A DNA stretch of 64,000 nt, from the NCBI RefSeq assembly GCF_050947875.1, contig NC_134572.1, positions 120,771,105-120,835,104 on the forward strand. The letters are read 5' to 3'. Positions 45,446-56,967 of the stretch are shown here, piece after piece (position 1 is the first letter of the stretch; each line of letters starts with the position of its first letter). Both the position numbers and the translations under genes were made by a program. The stretch comes from Dermacentor variabilis. Lineage: Eukaryota > Arthropoda > Arachnida > Ixodida > Ixodidae. Under the pieces are notes generated by a model. The model did not search any database. It was not told where the DNA came from and saw nothing but the letters and a program-made list of their open reading frames with translations.

Positions 45446-46019
45446 AGGGAAACTAGCAAAAGCTGACGAGTACCCTCATACCCACGGATATTGAACCACG
45501 CGACGTGCGGGACGAGTTTGTTAAGTCCTCTTTTGTCGGCAGTTCAAAGCACGAGAGAAATTAGACTGTTATGCAGTGAGAGCCGCTCCTCAGATTAAAC
45601 CAGCAATAAGATTGAAGAATTTATTGTAAGGCCAGAAAGTATGTGAAGAAAGAATGAATCATGTCTTAGCGCTTCACCGCTATCACTGAGCTCGAATTTC
45701 ACAAACCATTGATATTCGTACTTGTTCTCTAAAGCCAACTGCTCATGTGCAAGTGTGAATCCTTATTGCAACCGATACCGCGCAGAACGAAAGTGCAGGT
45801 CGAAAGAGTCTCCCAGTAAAACTTCGCCACAGCATGTGATGGGGGATGCGGGAACGTGGGGTATGTGAGGAGGATGTGTAGGAAATATGCTGGTTTGCCG
45901 GAAAGTTTGCATGTTGAGGGGAATCGGGATGGGCATCGGGCATGCCGTAGCATTGGGTATGGCACAGTCGGAGCTTGTAGTCGTCGCAAGTGTGCGGCCT
46001 GCTCTATGGTGAGGGATGG

Positions 46020-46565
46020 CTATGGGGGTGTGTATTCCCTTCGTGCGACCCGGTAGTACGAGAGAATATCAGGGAAGGAGAGCAGACACTCTCCGGCTTG
46101 TAGAGGGGGCAGGGCTCCAACTGCCCGCAATTTGAGACCTCGGGACAAGGAGTGAGCCTCCTCGCTGCCAGGGAGGCCGGCATGTGCTGGCGTCCAGATT
46201 AGGGTTACGGGGGGGAGGGGGCGGGGCTGCCAGAAGTGTAGTAAGCACGCAGCGGTGCGGGATATGTAGCCATTGGCATAGTTGAGAGTGGCGGATTTGG
46301 AGTCAGTGATAATTGTGGTGGCAGATGTAGAGATGAGAGCAAGCGCGATGGCTGCCTCTTCTGCATCTGTGGTGGAGTTTGTGATGATTGAAGTGGAGGT
46401 TAGAAGCTTTGATTGATTGTCTGGTACCGCCAGGGCCATACGGGAGCCTGACGTATATTCCGCGGCGTCCACGTAGACCACGTCATGGTCCTCGCCATGC
46501 TGTTTGTGGAGGGCCCGAGCCTTTGATATTCTGCGGTTCCCGTCTCGCTGAGGGTTCACGTTCTT
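46020..46565 (-). pseudogene. LINE B1 ORF2, RNase H domain
   Basis: An open frame of 179 codons. Catalytic sites: VVYVDAAEYTSGSRMALAV (first aspartate, near 46480), TTDAEEAAIALAL (glutamate, near 46360), TTIITDSKSATLNYANG (second aspartate, near 46310) and LIWTPAHAGLPGSEEAHSLS (46205-46146). The frame is clean but isolated from RT by frame changes near 46600. The usual C-terminal zinc knuckle is lost to the truncation at 45790. Confidence 0.85.
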
Positions 46566-46599
46566 GGGGATAGGGAGAATGTTGAGGTTACAGCGGAGG

Positions 46600-48000
46600 A
46601 TAGGAGAAAGGGGCCCCCTCGATAGGTTGTGTAATTGGGGTCAGGCCTAATTGGGATAACAGAGTGCGACCAGCCTATGAGTTGGACAGACGGGATATGT
46701 ATGTCATAAAGGTGGCTTCTCTGAGCTCCTCAAATGTGTTGTGGACACCGAGTTTGAAGAGTCGGCCATTGGATGTGTTGGGAGAAAGCCGTAGAGCTGC
46801 TTTCGTGCGACTCCATAGGAACCCGTTAACCCGGTCTCGCTCCTTCTGTCGAAGGGATAGGTATGGAAGAGCATATGCGGTGCGGCTTATTATGTAAGCC
46901 TCGGTGAGACGAAGCTTGTTTCTCTCGCCTAAGCCAGCCCGGCATTTCGCTATGCGGCGAATCAGTCAATTGGTCTGTTTAGCGTCAGTTTTGAGAGGGT
47001 TTATGACTCTCCGTCCGTGCCGTGAGAATGGAGAACTAGCCCAAGCACGCGGATTTTTGATACTAGTGAGATGGGATTGGTACTTAGCATCAGGATGATG
47101 GGAGGAAGGACTGAATTGTGTTGTTTGTGGCGGTAGAGAAAGAGCTCCGATATTGAGGGGGAGCATGTCAGGCCACGCTCCCGTACATATCTGTCGATGG
47201 TGGTTAGTGCCAATTGTAGGTGTTGTTCTATTTCGGCGTCATTGGGTAGGTTTGTCCAGACAGTGATGTCGTCGGCGTGCAAGCGGAAATCGATGTCGGG
47301 GATTTGAGCTGGTTGTTGGGATAGATGAACGAGTGCTATATTGAATGATATAGGGGAAAGGACGGCTCCCTGGGGCGTACCTCGTGCCCACAGTGTGATA
47401 CCGGGGAGGCGGTGGTCGACGAAAATAAGTGTGGCTGTGCGGTGGCTGAGGAAGTCTCGGATGTAGTTGTACATGCTGGAGCCGACTTCCAAGGTTGTAA
47501 GGTGTTGTAGGATTGCTGAGTGTGCAACGTTATCAAATGCCTTAGTAAGATCCACACCTAGAATAGCTTTGGTGTGTTGGTTTGGGAATCTAGAATGTGA
47601 TGTTTTAACTGTAGGAAGACGTCCTGTGTGGAAAGCCCAGGACGAAATTCAAACATGCAGGTGGGCATCAGATCATTGCTTTCTAGTTACCGGCAGAGCC
47701 TGGTCTGGAGTACGTGTTCCATCAGTTTGCCGAAAGAAGAGGTCAGAGAGATGGGTCAAATGTTAGAGGTGAGCAGAGGTTTCCAAGGTTTAGGTATGAA
47801 AATGACTTTGGCCTCTTTCCATTCCGGAGGGAACGTGCCGTTTTCCGAGCCCCCGTTAAAGTGTTCGGTAAGGTCCGCAATGCATTCGGCGTCGAGATTC
47901 CTGAGTGCCTTGTTATGTACCCCGTCTGGGCCCGGGGCTGAGGACGTGTTAAGTCTCTGGAGTTCAGCCTGAACTTCTGCTTCTGGAATGGGTTGGTCGA
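46600..48000 (-). pseudogene. LINE B1 ORF2, reverse transcriptase and thumb
   Basis: N-terminal RT blocks (WKEAKVIFIPKPWKP, ISLTSSFGKLMEHVL, STQDVFLQLKHHILD) lie at 47600-47825 in a broken frame. The open frame 47001-47555 has motif A MDLTKAFDNVAHS, motif B GTPQGAVLSPISFN and motif C LHADDITVW (HADD in place of YADD). The thumb (LTEAYIISRTAYALPYLS, KAALRLSPNTSNGRLFKLG) is at 46720-46915 in another frame. Catalytic aspartates are kept; frameshifts near 47000, 47560 and 46640 disable it. Confidence 0.85.
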
Positions 48001-48360
48001 GAAAATGGTTAGGGGGTCTGAATAGTCGGGGTGTGGTAAAGGAGGGTGTGGGGGGAAGTACAGATTTCGAAGTTCTTGGAGGAGCTCCAGTGGAGGTGTA
48101 TCCGAATTATGTATGAGTTTGGTGAGGTTGTGTCTTTGTGTAGTGTTAGACTGTGGAGTCTATTAAGTGGCTAAAGATGTTCCAGGTCTGAGGTAAACTC
48201 ATATTCCCATCTAGCTTGTTATATAATTACTCCCTCTTTTGTCATGAAAGAGTCGCTGATGCGTCTCTATCTCTTTGTTGAGATGGGTGAGGCGGCGTCT
48301 AAGGGTCCGTTTCGAACGCTGCCTTTGCAAGCGTCGTTCTATCCCTGCTTAACCTTCCTA

Positions 48361-49221
48361 TTATTGTCGGAGGCGGGAGTCAACTGTGTTGCTGGTGTAG
48401 TCCTCCCATAGGGGACGAGTGACGAATCGGACATCATTTTGTTGTTGTTTGGACCATTCGGTGATGTCCTTGATGGGGGCGGAGGCGCGGGCAGCTCTAC
48501 ATGATTGGAAAGAATCCCAATTTGTGAAAGGGAGGCCACTCGGAGGTCTGCGGTGTAGCTCTATGTTTAAGAGAATTTCTATGATGCAATGGTCATTACC
48601 CAAATTCTCTTGTGTGTTGCACCCTGTGGCGGGAAGGAGGCGATGTCCGAATGTAAGGTCTGGTGTAGTGTCTTTACAGAAGCTGGTTCCCGTGCGTGTA
48701 GGAGAGGCACGGTCGGTGAGTAAAGAGAGACCGGCTTTTTGCGCTGCTAACCACACCAGGAGGCCTTTCGGTGTGTCATGTAACCCCAGGCCATATGCGG
48801 GGCATTGGGGTCTCCTACAACGAGGCTCACTTGTTTGCTATTCGCGTCGCAAGTGTAAAGAGGCGTTCTGGCAAGTGTAAAGAGGCACTTTGGGGTGGGT
48901 ATATACATTAGGATGAAGAGATTGTTCGCTCGAGCATGTTGCGGCACAAGCTCAATTAGAAGGTGTTCATTGTCTTGAATCGCTAAGGGATGGGATATGG
49001 TGGTGATTGAGCGACTAACTAGAAACCCTACCCGGGAGGGTGGGGAGATGTGGGCAGAGTAGGAGTATAGCCAGGAAGCGTAACTGAATCGGAGGGTTCC
49101 TGCAGGGCAAGGATGTCGGGCACTGTTGCACAGGACAGCACTTGGTGGACCACATGACGTTTTGGCCAATGCCCCGGCAGTTCCACTGCCACAGTTTAAG
49201 ATTACGGTTTGGAGCTACCAT
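48361..49221 (-). pseudogene. LINE B1 ORF2, endonuclease domain
   Basis: Start at 49221 (MVAPNRNLKLWQWNCRG), 87 bp after ORF1 ends. Two frames: 48747-49169 with SLVVGDPNAPHMAWGY (family GDFNAPHTAWGY; F to P) and 48361-48756 with TGTSFCKDTTPDLTF and LGNDHCIIEI (the SDH box, here NDH). The region that should hold the catalytic QE is in a broken stretch near 49100. Non-functional. Confidence 0.82.
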
Positions 49222-49307
49222 CAAGAGGGTTGATAGGAGAGGGAGGAATAACGGGGGGTCGAAGTCATGAGCTATGGCTGGGATAGGGTTGTCCATTTCT
49301 TCCGTTG

Positions 49308-49535
49308 CTATAGCCTTCTTACGTCTATTTGGGGTGGAGTACCGCTCGGGATAGGGGTTGAGTAAGAAGTGGGCCGGGACTCAAGATCGCTACAACGGTG
49401 AGATAGTCCTTGAGTTAGCACGTCTAATCGTTGGTTAAAAGCAGCATTGCCTTGTGGCATGTGGATTACCGCGTTTTTGAGGGTTGCATATTTCCGGCTG
49501 ATGTGAGCAATAGCATCCTGCAATTTTACCTCCAT
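49308..49535 (-). pseudogene. LINE B1 ORF1, C-terminal end
   Basis: Continues ORF1 from 55502 across the LINE A1 insertion: the codons flanking the target site give AARMEVKLQDAIAHISRKYA in one frame once a single target-site copy is counted. It looks helical (MEVKLQDAIAHISRKYATLK), followed by a proline/serine-rich end SYSTPIPSGTPPQIDVRR and a stop near 49308. Confidence 0.8.
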
Positions 49536-49546
49536 GCGAGCAGCGA
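49535..49546. repeat. Target-site duplication of LINE A1 (3' side)
   Basis: TGCGAGCAGCGA, identical to 55490-55501. Lies between the LINE B ORF1 codons and the LINE A1 tail. Confidence 0.95.
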
Positions 49547-49908
49547 TGATGATGATGATGTATGGGGTTTTATGGCGCAAGGGCCAGGTATGGCCAAAGA
49601 GCGCCATGTCTGTTGTAATGAGTTTGCAGTGTAGTTATGATTACTATGAAGTTGGTGAGACGTGGCTGTAAAGGGGCCCTAAAATATACGCTCTAAAGTG
49701 CTTAAAATCTGTATAATAAAATTATGGCGATGACGTATGACTCGTACTATGAACATTTATATGCATTTAAAAAGAATGATACGATAGGTAAAATATATCA
49801 GATAAGAAGCGCTAGAGCACTACTGCCTAGCCCTTGAAACACAAGGGTCTGGAGGCATGTGCTATACAGTGCAACTATCCCAGCGGCATCCTCTAAAGAG
49901 AGGAAGCG

Positions 49909-51276
49909 CTACGAATGCATGGGGCTAATAACATGTAAGTCCACGTCTCTCAGGAAACCTAGGACTGTGTCTGTATTAAAAAGCGGTTCTGGGCCGAGGA
50001 ACTTTACTGGATGAAGAGGAATGTGCTGTCTGTATGCTGAGGAAAAATGTTTCATTCTCTCAGATTCGGCTTCCCGACACTCCAGGAGGACGTGGAGCAC
50101 GGTCAGCCTCTCCCCGCATCTACCACAGGTTGGAGGCTCACTTCCGGTGAGTAGAAAATTATGGGTGGCAAACGTGTGTCCTATTCTGAGACGACAGAAT
50201 AGGACATCTGTTCGGCGCGATTTTGTAGTAGAGGGCCAGAATCCTAACTGTGGTTTTATCAGGTGGAGCTTATTATCCGTTTCCGCTTCCCACATGCGTT
50301 GCCAGTGGTCTCGCAATCTCCTTCGCAAGAAAGGCCTCAGATCTGTGACAGGCACCGCAGCGGTAGGGTTAACAGCTTGCGATGCGATTGACGTGGCCAT
50401 CTCGTCCGCCAGAACGTTGCCCTCGATGCTCCTATGACCAGGCACCCAGCATATAAAGATAGGCTGGTTAGATCTGTACGCTATACACAAGACGGAATAT
50501 AGTTCATTAGGTGCTGGATTTTTGTGTGTATAGAGTGACATCAGGCCCTTCACGACACTTAGGGAGTCTGTATATATCGCTGACTTTTGGAGTTTTGATT
50601 TTCTTATATGCTTCACAGCAGACAGTAATGCGTAGACCTCGGCCGTAAATACACTTGTTTCGGGATGTAGTACATCGGATTCTGAGAAGGATGGGCCGAC
50701 GGCAGCACACGACACCCCGGCATTAGACTTCGAAGCGTCCGTGTAGAACTTTGCGCAGGAGTGCCTGTGCTGGAGTTCTAGGAAGTGAGTTCGTATTTCG
50801 ATCTCTGGTGCGTGTTTCGTTACTTCTATAAAGGATATGTCACCTTCTATGACCTGCCAATCCCAAGGCGGTAACAACTTGGTTGGATGCATTAGGCGAA
50901 GCTCGAGGAGTGGGACACGCATTTCATCGATAAGCTCCCTCACTCGAAGCGAGAAAGGCTTTCTTACAGAGGGACGATTATGGAAAAGTGTAGTGCAGGC
51001 CATATCGTTAATAGTGTTAAAACATGGATGTTGATTATTGGAGTGTATCTTTAGGAAATATGTAAGGCTGATGTAAGATCTCTGTAGATGGAGGGACCAT
51101 TCATTTGATTCCGCGTATAAGCTTTCAATCGGGCTTGTTCTGAAAGCGCCAGTGGCTAAGCGGATACCTAGATGGTGGACAGGATCTAGGATCTTTAGTG
51201 AGCTCGGAGGGGCAGAGTTATACACTACGGCACCGTAGTCCAATCGTGATCGAATTAGGCTCTTATAAATATTCAC
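49909..51276 (-). pseudogene. LINE A1 ORF2, C-terminal RNase H region (455 open codons)
   Basis: Intact frame from the thumb (YKSLIRSRLDYGAVVYNSAP) through RNase H to the stop at 49909. RNase H sites are all present: KFYTDASKSNAGVSC, TSVFTAEVYALLSAVKH, SAIYTDSLSVVKGL and CWVPGHRSIEGNVLADEMA. A C-terminal knuckle CGRCGERLTVLHVLLEC (50115-50065) follows, as in related LINEs. It is in the same frame as 51286-51672, separated only by a stop at 51283, so this is the end of ORF2, not a separate gene. The following 3' UTR of about 360 bp has no open frame. Confidence 0.92.
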
Positions 51277-51285
51277 CAGACACTT

Positions 51286-52370
51286 TCAGTCGCTACCCCA
51301 TGTTGAGTGGGATAGAATTTTAAGTAAGTTCATTGTCCTTAGACATTTTTGTTTAAGATATTTAATGTGCTGTATAAAAGTAAGCTTGTAGTCTACAATA
51401 ATACCTAAAAATTTGTGTTCTTTGTTGATAGGTATTTGATGTCCACACAGTTGAACACAAGGATCTGGAACCAGGCCTCTCTTTCTTGTAAAAAGAACAC
51501 AAGAGCTTTTGTGGGGGTTGATTTTGAATCCGTTTTCGTCTGCCCACATGGAAACCTTGTTCAAGCCCTGCTGTACCTGTCTCTCACATACTGTGAGGTT
51601 GCAGGATTTGAAGCCTATTTGTATATCATCTACGTATACGGAATAAAAAAATGGCCGGTGGCAGTGAAGCACGTAGTGTGTTCATCTTGACGATAAAGAG
51701 AGTGCAGCTGAGCACGCCTCCCTGGGGTACACCAGTTTCCTGCGTAAAATGACGTGACAGTGCGTTACCGACTTTTACTCGGAAGGTACGATTTGACAAA
51801 TAGCTTTCAATTGTGTTCAGCATATTTCCACGGATGCCAATTTCCGACAGGTCTCGCAAGATCCCGTAACGCCATACCGTGTCATATGCCTTCTCCATTT
51901 CGAGGGATATCGATAGGAAAAACTGTTTATGTATAAATGCATCGCGGATATTTCCTTCAATGCGCACAAGATGATCGGTAGTCGACCGCCCTTCTCGAAA
52001 GCCACACTGATAAGGACCGAGCATATTGTTGAGCTCAAGGAAATGTATAAGTCGGCGATTTATCATTTTTTCAAAAAGCTTACACAGGCAATTTGTTAGA
52101 GCTAACGGACGGTAACTTGCCACCAAGGAGGGGTCTTTTCCCTGCTTCAGGACAGGAACCACAATCGCCTCTTTCCATGTAGATGGGATGTATCCTGCAG
52201 CCCACAGAGTGTTGAAAAGTGTAAGTAGTGTAACTTGTGTGTCAGTATGTAAGTTTGTGATCATGTCATGCATGACTCTGTCAGGTCCCGGTGCAGTGCT
52301 TTCGCATGTGTTCATGACAGCTCTCAACTCGGCAATAGTGAAAGGCCGGTTACAGGGTTCATTCTGTCGG
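51286..52370 (-). pseudogene. LINE A1 ORF2, reverse transcriptase
   Basis: Frame 51626-52327 has CESTAPGPDRVMHDMI, KEAIVVPVLKQGKDPSLVAS, CGFREGRSTTDHL, motif A as LSISLEMEKAYDTVW and motif B TGVPQGGVLSCTLFIVKMN. A seven-A run (51645-51651) then shifts the frame by one; 51286-51672 continues with motif C VYVDDIQIGF and WADENGFKINPHKS. In motif A the first catalytic aspartate is glutamate (LEMEKAYD where copy A3 has FDLKKAYD), a one-base change that should abolish catalysis. A TAA near 52374 separates RT from the linker. Confidence 0.9.
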
Positions 52371-52372
52371 GA

Positions 52373-53640
52373 TTATCTAATTAGTGGCTTACATTCTTCT
52401 GTTTGTTTATATTTGAGGAAGGACTGAGAATAATGGGTTGAGCTCGATACGTTCTCAAAGTTCTCCCCAAGTGAGTCTGCCTGATCTTGCAGAGTATCGC
52501 CTTGTGTGTTTACCAAAGGGAGTGAATGTGCTTGTCGCCCTGTTATCCTAATAACCCTGTTCCAGACTTTGGTTTCATCTGTGTACGAGTTGATGCCCGA
52601 TAAAAACTTCTGCCAGCTTTCTCTTCTGGCCTGACGGCGGGTTCGCCTGCCTTCGGACTTTACTTTCTTGAAGTCGATAAGATTTTCTGCAGTGGGAGAA
52701 GCGCGTAGCAACCCCCACGCTTTGTTCTGTTTCTTACGGGCGATCCTACATTCGTCGTTCCACCACGGGACACGTCGTCTGCATGCCAAGCCACTTACTT
52801 CAGATATGCATTTAGATGCGGCGTCTATAATGAAGGCTGTAAAATACTCCACAGCAGCATCAATTCCTAAAGAAGACATTTCATCCCATGAGATACTAGT
52901 TAGATTTCGAAATTTCTCCCAGTTGGCTGTATCAACCTTCCACCTAGGAGCCTGTGGTGGGTATTCGTTTTCTTGTGATGTTCTTAGTAATATTGGCAAG
53001 TGGTCGCTCCCGTAAGGATCGCTGTTAACTTCCCATTCAAGTTCAGGCAGCATAGACGGCGAAACTACGGTGAGGTCAATTGAAGAGAACGTTCTGTTTG
53101 CAAGAGAATAATATGTGGGTTCCTTTTTATTCAGAACAGAAGCACCAGAAGAAAAAAGGAACTGTTCAACAAGACGTCCTCGCGCATCTATACGAGGGTC
53201 GCCCCACAGGTAGTTATGTGCATTGAAATCGCCAAGAACAACATACGGTTCTGGCAATTCATCTATAAAGGACTGTAATTCATGCTTGCTTAGTTTGTGA
53301 TGGGGGGGGGTATATAAAGCGAGCAAATAGTGATAAGTTTGTTTAGCAGTACAACTCGAACCGCCACTGCCTCAAGGGCCGTTAGTAGCTGTAAACGTTG
53401 ACACGCTATGCTTTTTTATATTACAATTGCAACACCGCCCGATTATGCGACAGCATCATCGCGATCTTTGCGAAAGGTAACATACTGTCGAAGGAAGTTT
53501 GTGTATTTTAATTTTAATGTGTTTCCTGTAAACACAGCACTTTTGAATTGTGTTTATGGATGAGTTCTTGCACATCATCAAGATTCCTAAGAAGACCTCT
53601 GACATTCCATTGAATGATTTGTGTATCCATATTTACAGAA
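52373..53640 (-). pseudogene. LINE A1 ORF2, endonuclease and linker
   Basis: Begins IIQWNVRGLLRN near 53620, matching copy A2. The first third contains stops near 53450 and 53420 and a G9 tract (53302-53310) that changes frame. From 53326 to 52373 a 317-codon frame is open: VLGDFNAHNYLWGD and DPYGSDHLPILL keep the active-site D/N and SDH, and LCLQETHLK upstream keeps the glutamate. The linker (WWNDECRIARKKQNKAWGLL) leads to RT. Confidence 0.9.
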
Positions 53641-53676
53641 ACTTTGTGCTGTGTTTACGGAAACGGAAGTGATGCC

Positions 53677-54969
53677 TTAGGTTACAGGGCTCTTTCGAGG
53701 CCCTGTAACGGGTGTTCTGCCCTTTCTGGAGCGTTCGAGGGAGCCTCGCCGCTCCTTAGGCGTTTGGTGCGCCTTGAGGACAGGTGTAGTGTGCATTGCC
53801 TCTTGCGAGGCGCCGGACACGTGCTCTTGCGAGCGAGAAGTTAGAAGGAGTCCTGCCTTGGAGGGCAAGACCCCTGCGCCCACCAGCCCGGAAGTCGATC
53901 GGGCACCCTGCGGGATTTGGCTGCGCCGGCTGTTGCCAGCGCTGGAAGGGGCCGGGGAGGTTGGAGCAGCCTCGGCTGCGCCCGCCTTCAGGGTCGATGG
54001 CCCCATCTGCTGGGTTGGCGAAGCAGCGCTAGCTGCAGCCGCCGCGAGGGCAGATGGCGTAGCTGCCGATTCACTGATTGTGGGTCGGACAGCCACCGAA
54101 GGCCGTTGTGACGCTGCCCCCTGACGCGCCACATCGGCAAAGGTTTTCTTGGGCAGGTACGATATCCGCCTGCGTGTCTCCTTGAAACTTATATTTTCCT
54201 TTACTTTAACTGTTACAATTTCCTTTTCTTTTTTCCAGGATGGGCACGACCGCGAGTACGCGGCGTGCTCCCCATCACAGTTTACACAGTGGAGAGCATA
54301 CTCACAAGCTTAAGATGTGTGTTCGTGGGCACTGCATTTGGCACATGTTTGGCGGCCTCGGCAGCTCTGCGAACTGTGGCCGAAGCGCTGGCATTTGAAA
54401 CATTGGAGCGGATTGGGCACGTACGGCCTGACACGGAGCTTGATGTACCCGGCCTCGATTGACTCGGGCAAGACGCTTGAGCCAAGGGTAATTATTAGGC
54501 GTTTCGTCTGGATCTCTTTGCCATCCCTCCTCATCTTAATCCTTTTGACATTGATCACATTTTGCTCACTGAAGCCCTCGACGAGTTCCGCCTCAGTCAG
54601 GTCAAGCAGATCATCATCCGACACAACACCACGGGTGGTGTTCATTGTACGGTGCGGCGTAACTGTTATGTCGGTCTCGCCAAATGACACTAGTTTCTGT
54701 AGATTCTCATATTGTTTCAGATCGCGGAGCTCCAAGAGGAGGTCACCGCTTGCCATTCTCGACACCTTGTAACCTGGACCAAAAACATCAGTCAAGTACT
54801 TTGAGACAAGGAATGGTGAAATGGTTCGAACTGCTTTGTTTGGCTTTTCAGAGTGTATAACGTGGAAGCGCGGGAAATTCTGGATTTGGTGTCCAAAAAA
54901 CTTGAAGACATCTTCGGTGCGCCCTCGTTTCTGAGGGCGATCAACAAGGGAGGGGAAAGAAGTTTTCAT
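53677..54969 (-). pseudogene. LINE A1 ORF1, one nonsense codon
   Basis: Start at 54969 (MKTSFPSLVDRPQKRGRT). Blocks: MASGDLLLELRDLKQYENL, GVVSDDDLLDLTEAEL, GFSEQNVINV, PYVPNPLQCFKCQRFGHSSQ with the first CCHC knuckle and CAKCSAHEHTS beginning the second. At 54310-54312 a TAA replaces the glutamate codon that copy A2 has in HEHTSEAC; reading continues in the same frame through CVNCDGEHAAYSRSC (third knuckle) to 53677 with an alanine/proline/serine-rich tail. A single substitution is the only lesion I see, so ORF1 is nearly intact at about 430 residues. Confidence 0.92.
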
Positions 54970-55489
54970 GAAAATATGTGTACATTCGGCAACAGCTCCG
55001 ACCGCCCACCACGGAGCCCAACGAGGGGACGCGGCAGAGCTTGCATGCAAGTCTGCACAGCGCCAGTCGTACGCCGCCACTATAACCAAATATGGTGTAC
55101 CCAAGGCTGGATAACCACACAGGTTTAACCCTTGCCGCCAAGAAGAAGGAAGTAAATAGAAGAGAGAAGGAGACAGGAAAGGTGGAAAGTAAGGGAAAGA
55201 CGAAGGTCGTAGGGAGAGAGAGGCAGGAAAAGGCGACTGCCGATGTGCTCCAGGTGGGTCAGTCTGGAGGTGCCCTCTATGTGAAGCCGAGGCCGAAGAG
55301 GTGTGTTGCCTCCGCCGGGGGGCCTTAAAGGTCCAGACACCCAGCATCTGCTCAACCCCCAGGATCCCCTTTTCCCCAGACACGGCTAAGCCGCGCACGG
55401 CTACACGCGGGAGGGTCCAACCCTCGTGTGCTCGAGTACGTGGTGTCGCAACACACCAAACGACTGCTGACGCAGACGCCCCTGCGGGG
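54970..55489 (-). other. LINE A1 5' UTR
   Basis: About 520 bp from ACCCCGCAGGGGCGTC inward. Shared with A2 (36971-37495), A3 (34303-34816) and the solo fragment 12516-12898. LINE promoters are internal to the 5' UTR, so any pol II promoter of the family should lie here. The words CACGGCTACACGCGGGAGGG and a pyrimidine-rich tract are conserved in all copies; no TATA box is obvious. Confidence 0.7.
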
Positions 55490-55501
55490 TGCGAGCAGCG
55501 A
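55490..55501. repeat. Target-site duplication of LINE A1 (5' side)
   Basis: TGCGAGCAGCGA, exact match to 49535-49546. LINE B ORF1 resumes immediately after it. Confidence 0.95.
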
Positions 55502-56967
55502 AGGGCTCAAGCAGCGTTGGAATGTCATCTAGCGAGGTGGCGGTGGAGGGAGGGGTGTTGTGCACGGAGTTGAATTTGTAGAGGGTTCCTTGTCAACCTC
55601 CATTGCCAGCGAATCAGGAGAGGAAGTAGCGTTGAAGTGACTAGGCAAGGTATGGGCAATGGGTTGGTCGGTGATGGGAGGCTGGGATGCGGCAAGAGCG
55701 GGGGCAGGTGGAATGGGAGATCCAGAGGCAAGAGCACTAATCTGGGCTTCCAATTTGGCGATATGTTGACAAAGGGCGGCGGATTATTTTCGGGCTGGTG
55801 TAGCTTCTGCTTTGGCCGCTGCCGCCTCCTTCTGGGGTTTTGCAGAGGGCTGTTGCAGATTGGGAGCCGCTTTCATGGATGCCGTGAGCTTGTGAGAAGA
55901 GAGGGGAGTGTCCCGGGCTTGCTTGTGTTGGTTGGGCGACAACTGGGGAAAATTGCCCCCGGATGTGACCAATTCTTTATGCTGAGTTTGTGGGTGGCAC
56001 GGCTGTTTCCGTGTCTGATGAAGGTTGCATCCTTTGCACGATCCCGTGCCGGTAAGGTGAGGGCCCTCGCACAGAATGCACTTAGGCGTCCAAGGAGGTG
56101 GTTGCTGCGGATGTTGTGTTCCACAGCGGGGGCAAAGATTGGTCTTGGGGCTTGGGCAAACGTCATGATGGTGACCCGGCTGTCTACAATTGGTACAGGT
56201 ATCCAGACTGCCGCGGTATGGGGAGCAGCGGTGGATGGCTCTCATGTATTTGATGGAGAGCGGGACTGCGCTTGCCTCGAAGGTGACTAGGATAGAGTGC
56301 CTCTTTCCCATGCGTCGGGCTGCTAGTATGGTGTACGCTGGATTTCTTCTGACCATGTCTTGGTAGAGTTGCGTTCGGGTCTCGTCGTCTTTGGCATTTG
56401 TGATGACTTCTCTGGTAGCCACCAGTGGTGGTGCCACGTAAGCTGTGCACGTGTAGGTTCGGTCTCCAATGGTAGGGGAGGTCAGCGTCTTCAGAGTCTC
56501 GGCTGGTGGGAAATGTGTTGTCATGGTGAAAGTATTGTTGGTCGGGTAGATGCGCAGGCAGAAGTCATCCGGTAGAGTGATATGGAGCTGGGTCAGCAGT
56601 GCCTTCCTCAGTCGAGGTGTTGGGACGTCTCGGAGTCGCACTTCACCTGGCATGCGAGCGACTACCCTAATAAGCCTTTGGCGGGACCGGCGACAGTTGC
56701 TTGCTGTGTTGCACTACGAGGCGAGCCTCGTCAGCCGGAAGTGCTAGGCGGCCGGCGCCTTGCCGCTGCTGGTGGCGACCACTGAGTCGCGCTCCGCGTT
56801 CCTGGCGTTCGGGTTTGCTGGCCTCAGAGGTAGCATTGTCGGAGCGTTGAGGTGCTTTCGGCGAACTGGCTGGTCGGGAGGCGTAGGCTTTATAGAGAAC
56901 TGGCGTCCAATCGTCTGACTGGAGTTCTTGTGCGGTTACGGTGTGGCTTTCGACCGTTACTTCGATG
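55502..56967 (-). pseudogene. LINE B1 ORF1, central part with three zinc knuckles
   Basis: From the TTAA element downward: VTVESHTVTAQELQSDDW (56960-56907), a basic stretch, PTPRLRKALLTQLHI, RIYPTNNTFTM, ILAARRMGKRHSILVTFEAS, then CTNCRQPGHHHDVC (CCHC, 56197-56156), CPRCGTQHPQQPPPWTPKC and CILCEGPHLTGTGSC. The tail is rich in alanine, proline and glutamine with a heptad-like KAEATPARK/MEAQISALASG stretch near 55780-55730. Frames 55784-56653 (289 codons), 56667-57050 and 55529-55753 are open; frame changes lie near 56660, 55770 and 55525. Confidence 0.88.

Larger units (their letters stand above)
49547..55489 (-). mobile_element. LINE A copy A1, near full length, 12-bp target-site duplication
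   Basis: 5.94 kb with both ends defined by the duplication TGCGAGCAGCGA. Order on the minus strand: 5' UTR (55489-54970), ORF1 (54969-53677), ORF2 endonuclease-RT-RNase H (53640-49909), 3' UTR and a short (ATC)n tail (49547-49560) after CGCCATAAAACCCCATAC. It is inserted in LINE B ORF1 in the same orientation. Few lesions: one stop in ORF1, two homopolymer frameshifts and a few stops in ORF2. It is the youngest large element here apart from possibly the TTAA element. Confidence 0.95.

Noticed and set aside
37496..45789. An LTR retrotransposon with the head blocks (37498-37850 and 45454-45789) as LTRs
   Set aside because: The blocks lack TG...CA ends and internal gag/pol, and the same internal DNA recurs after the second block, which fits tandem duplication better.
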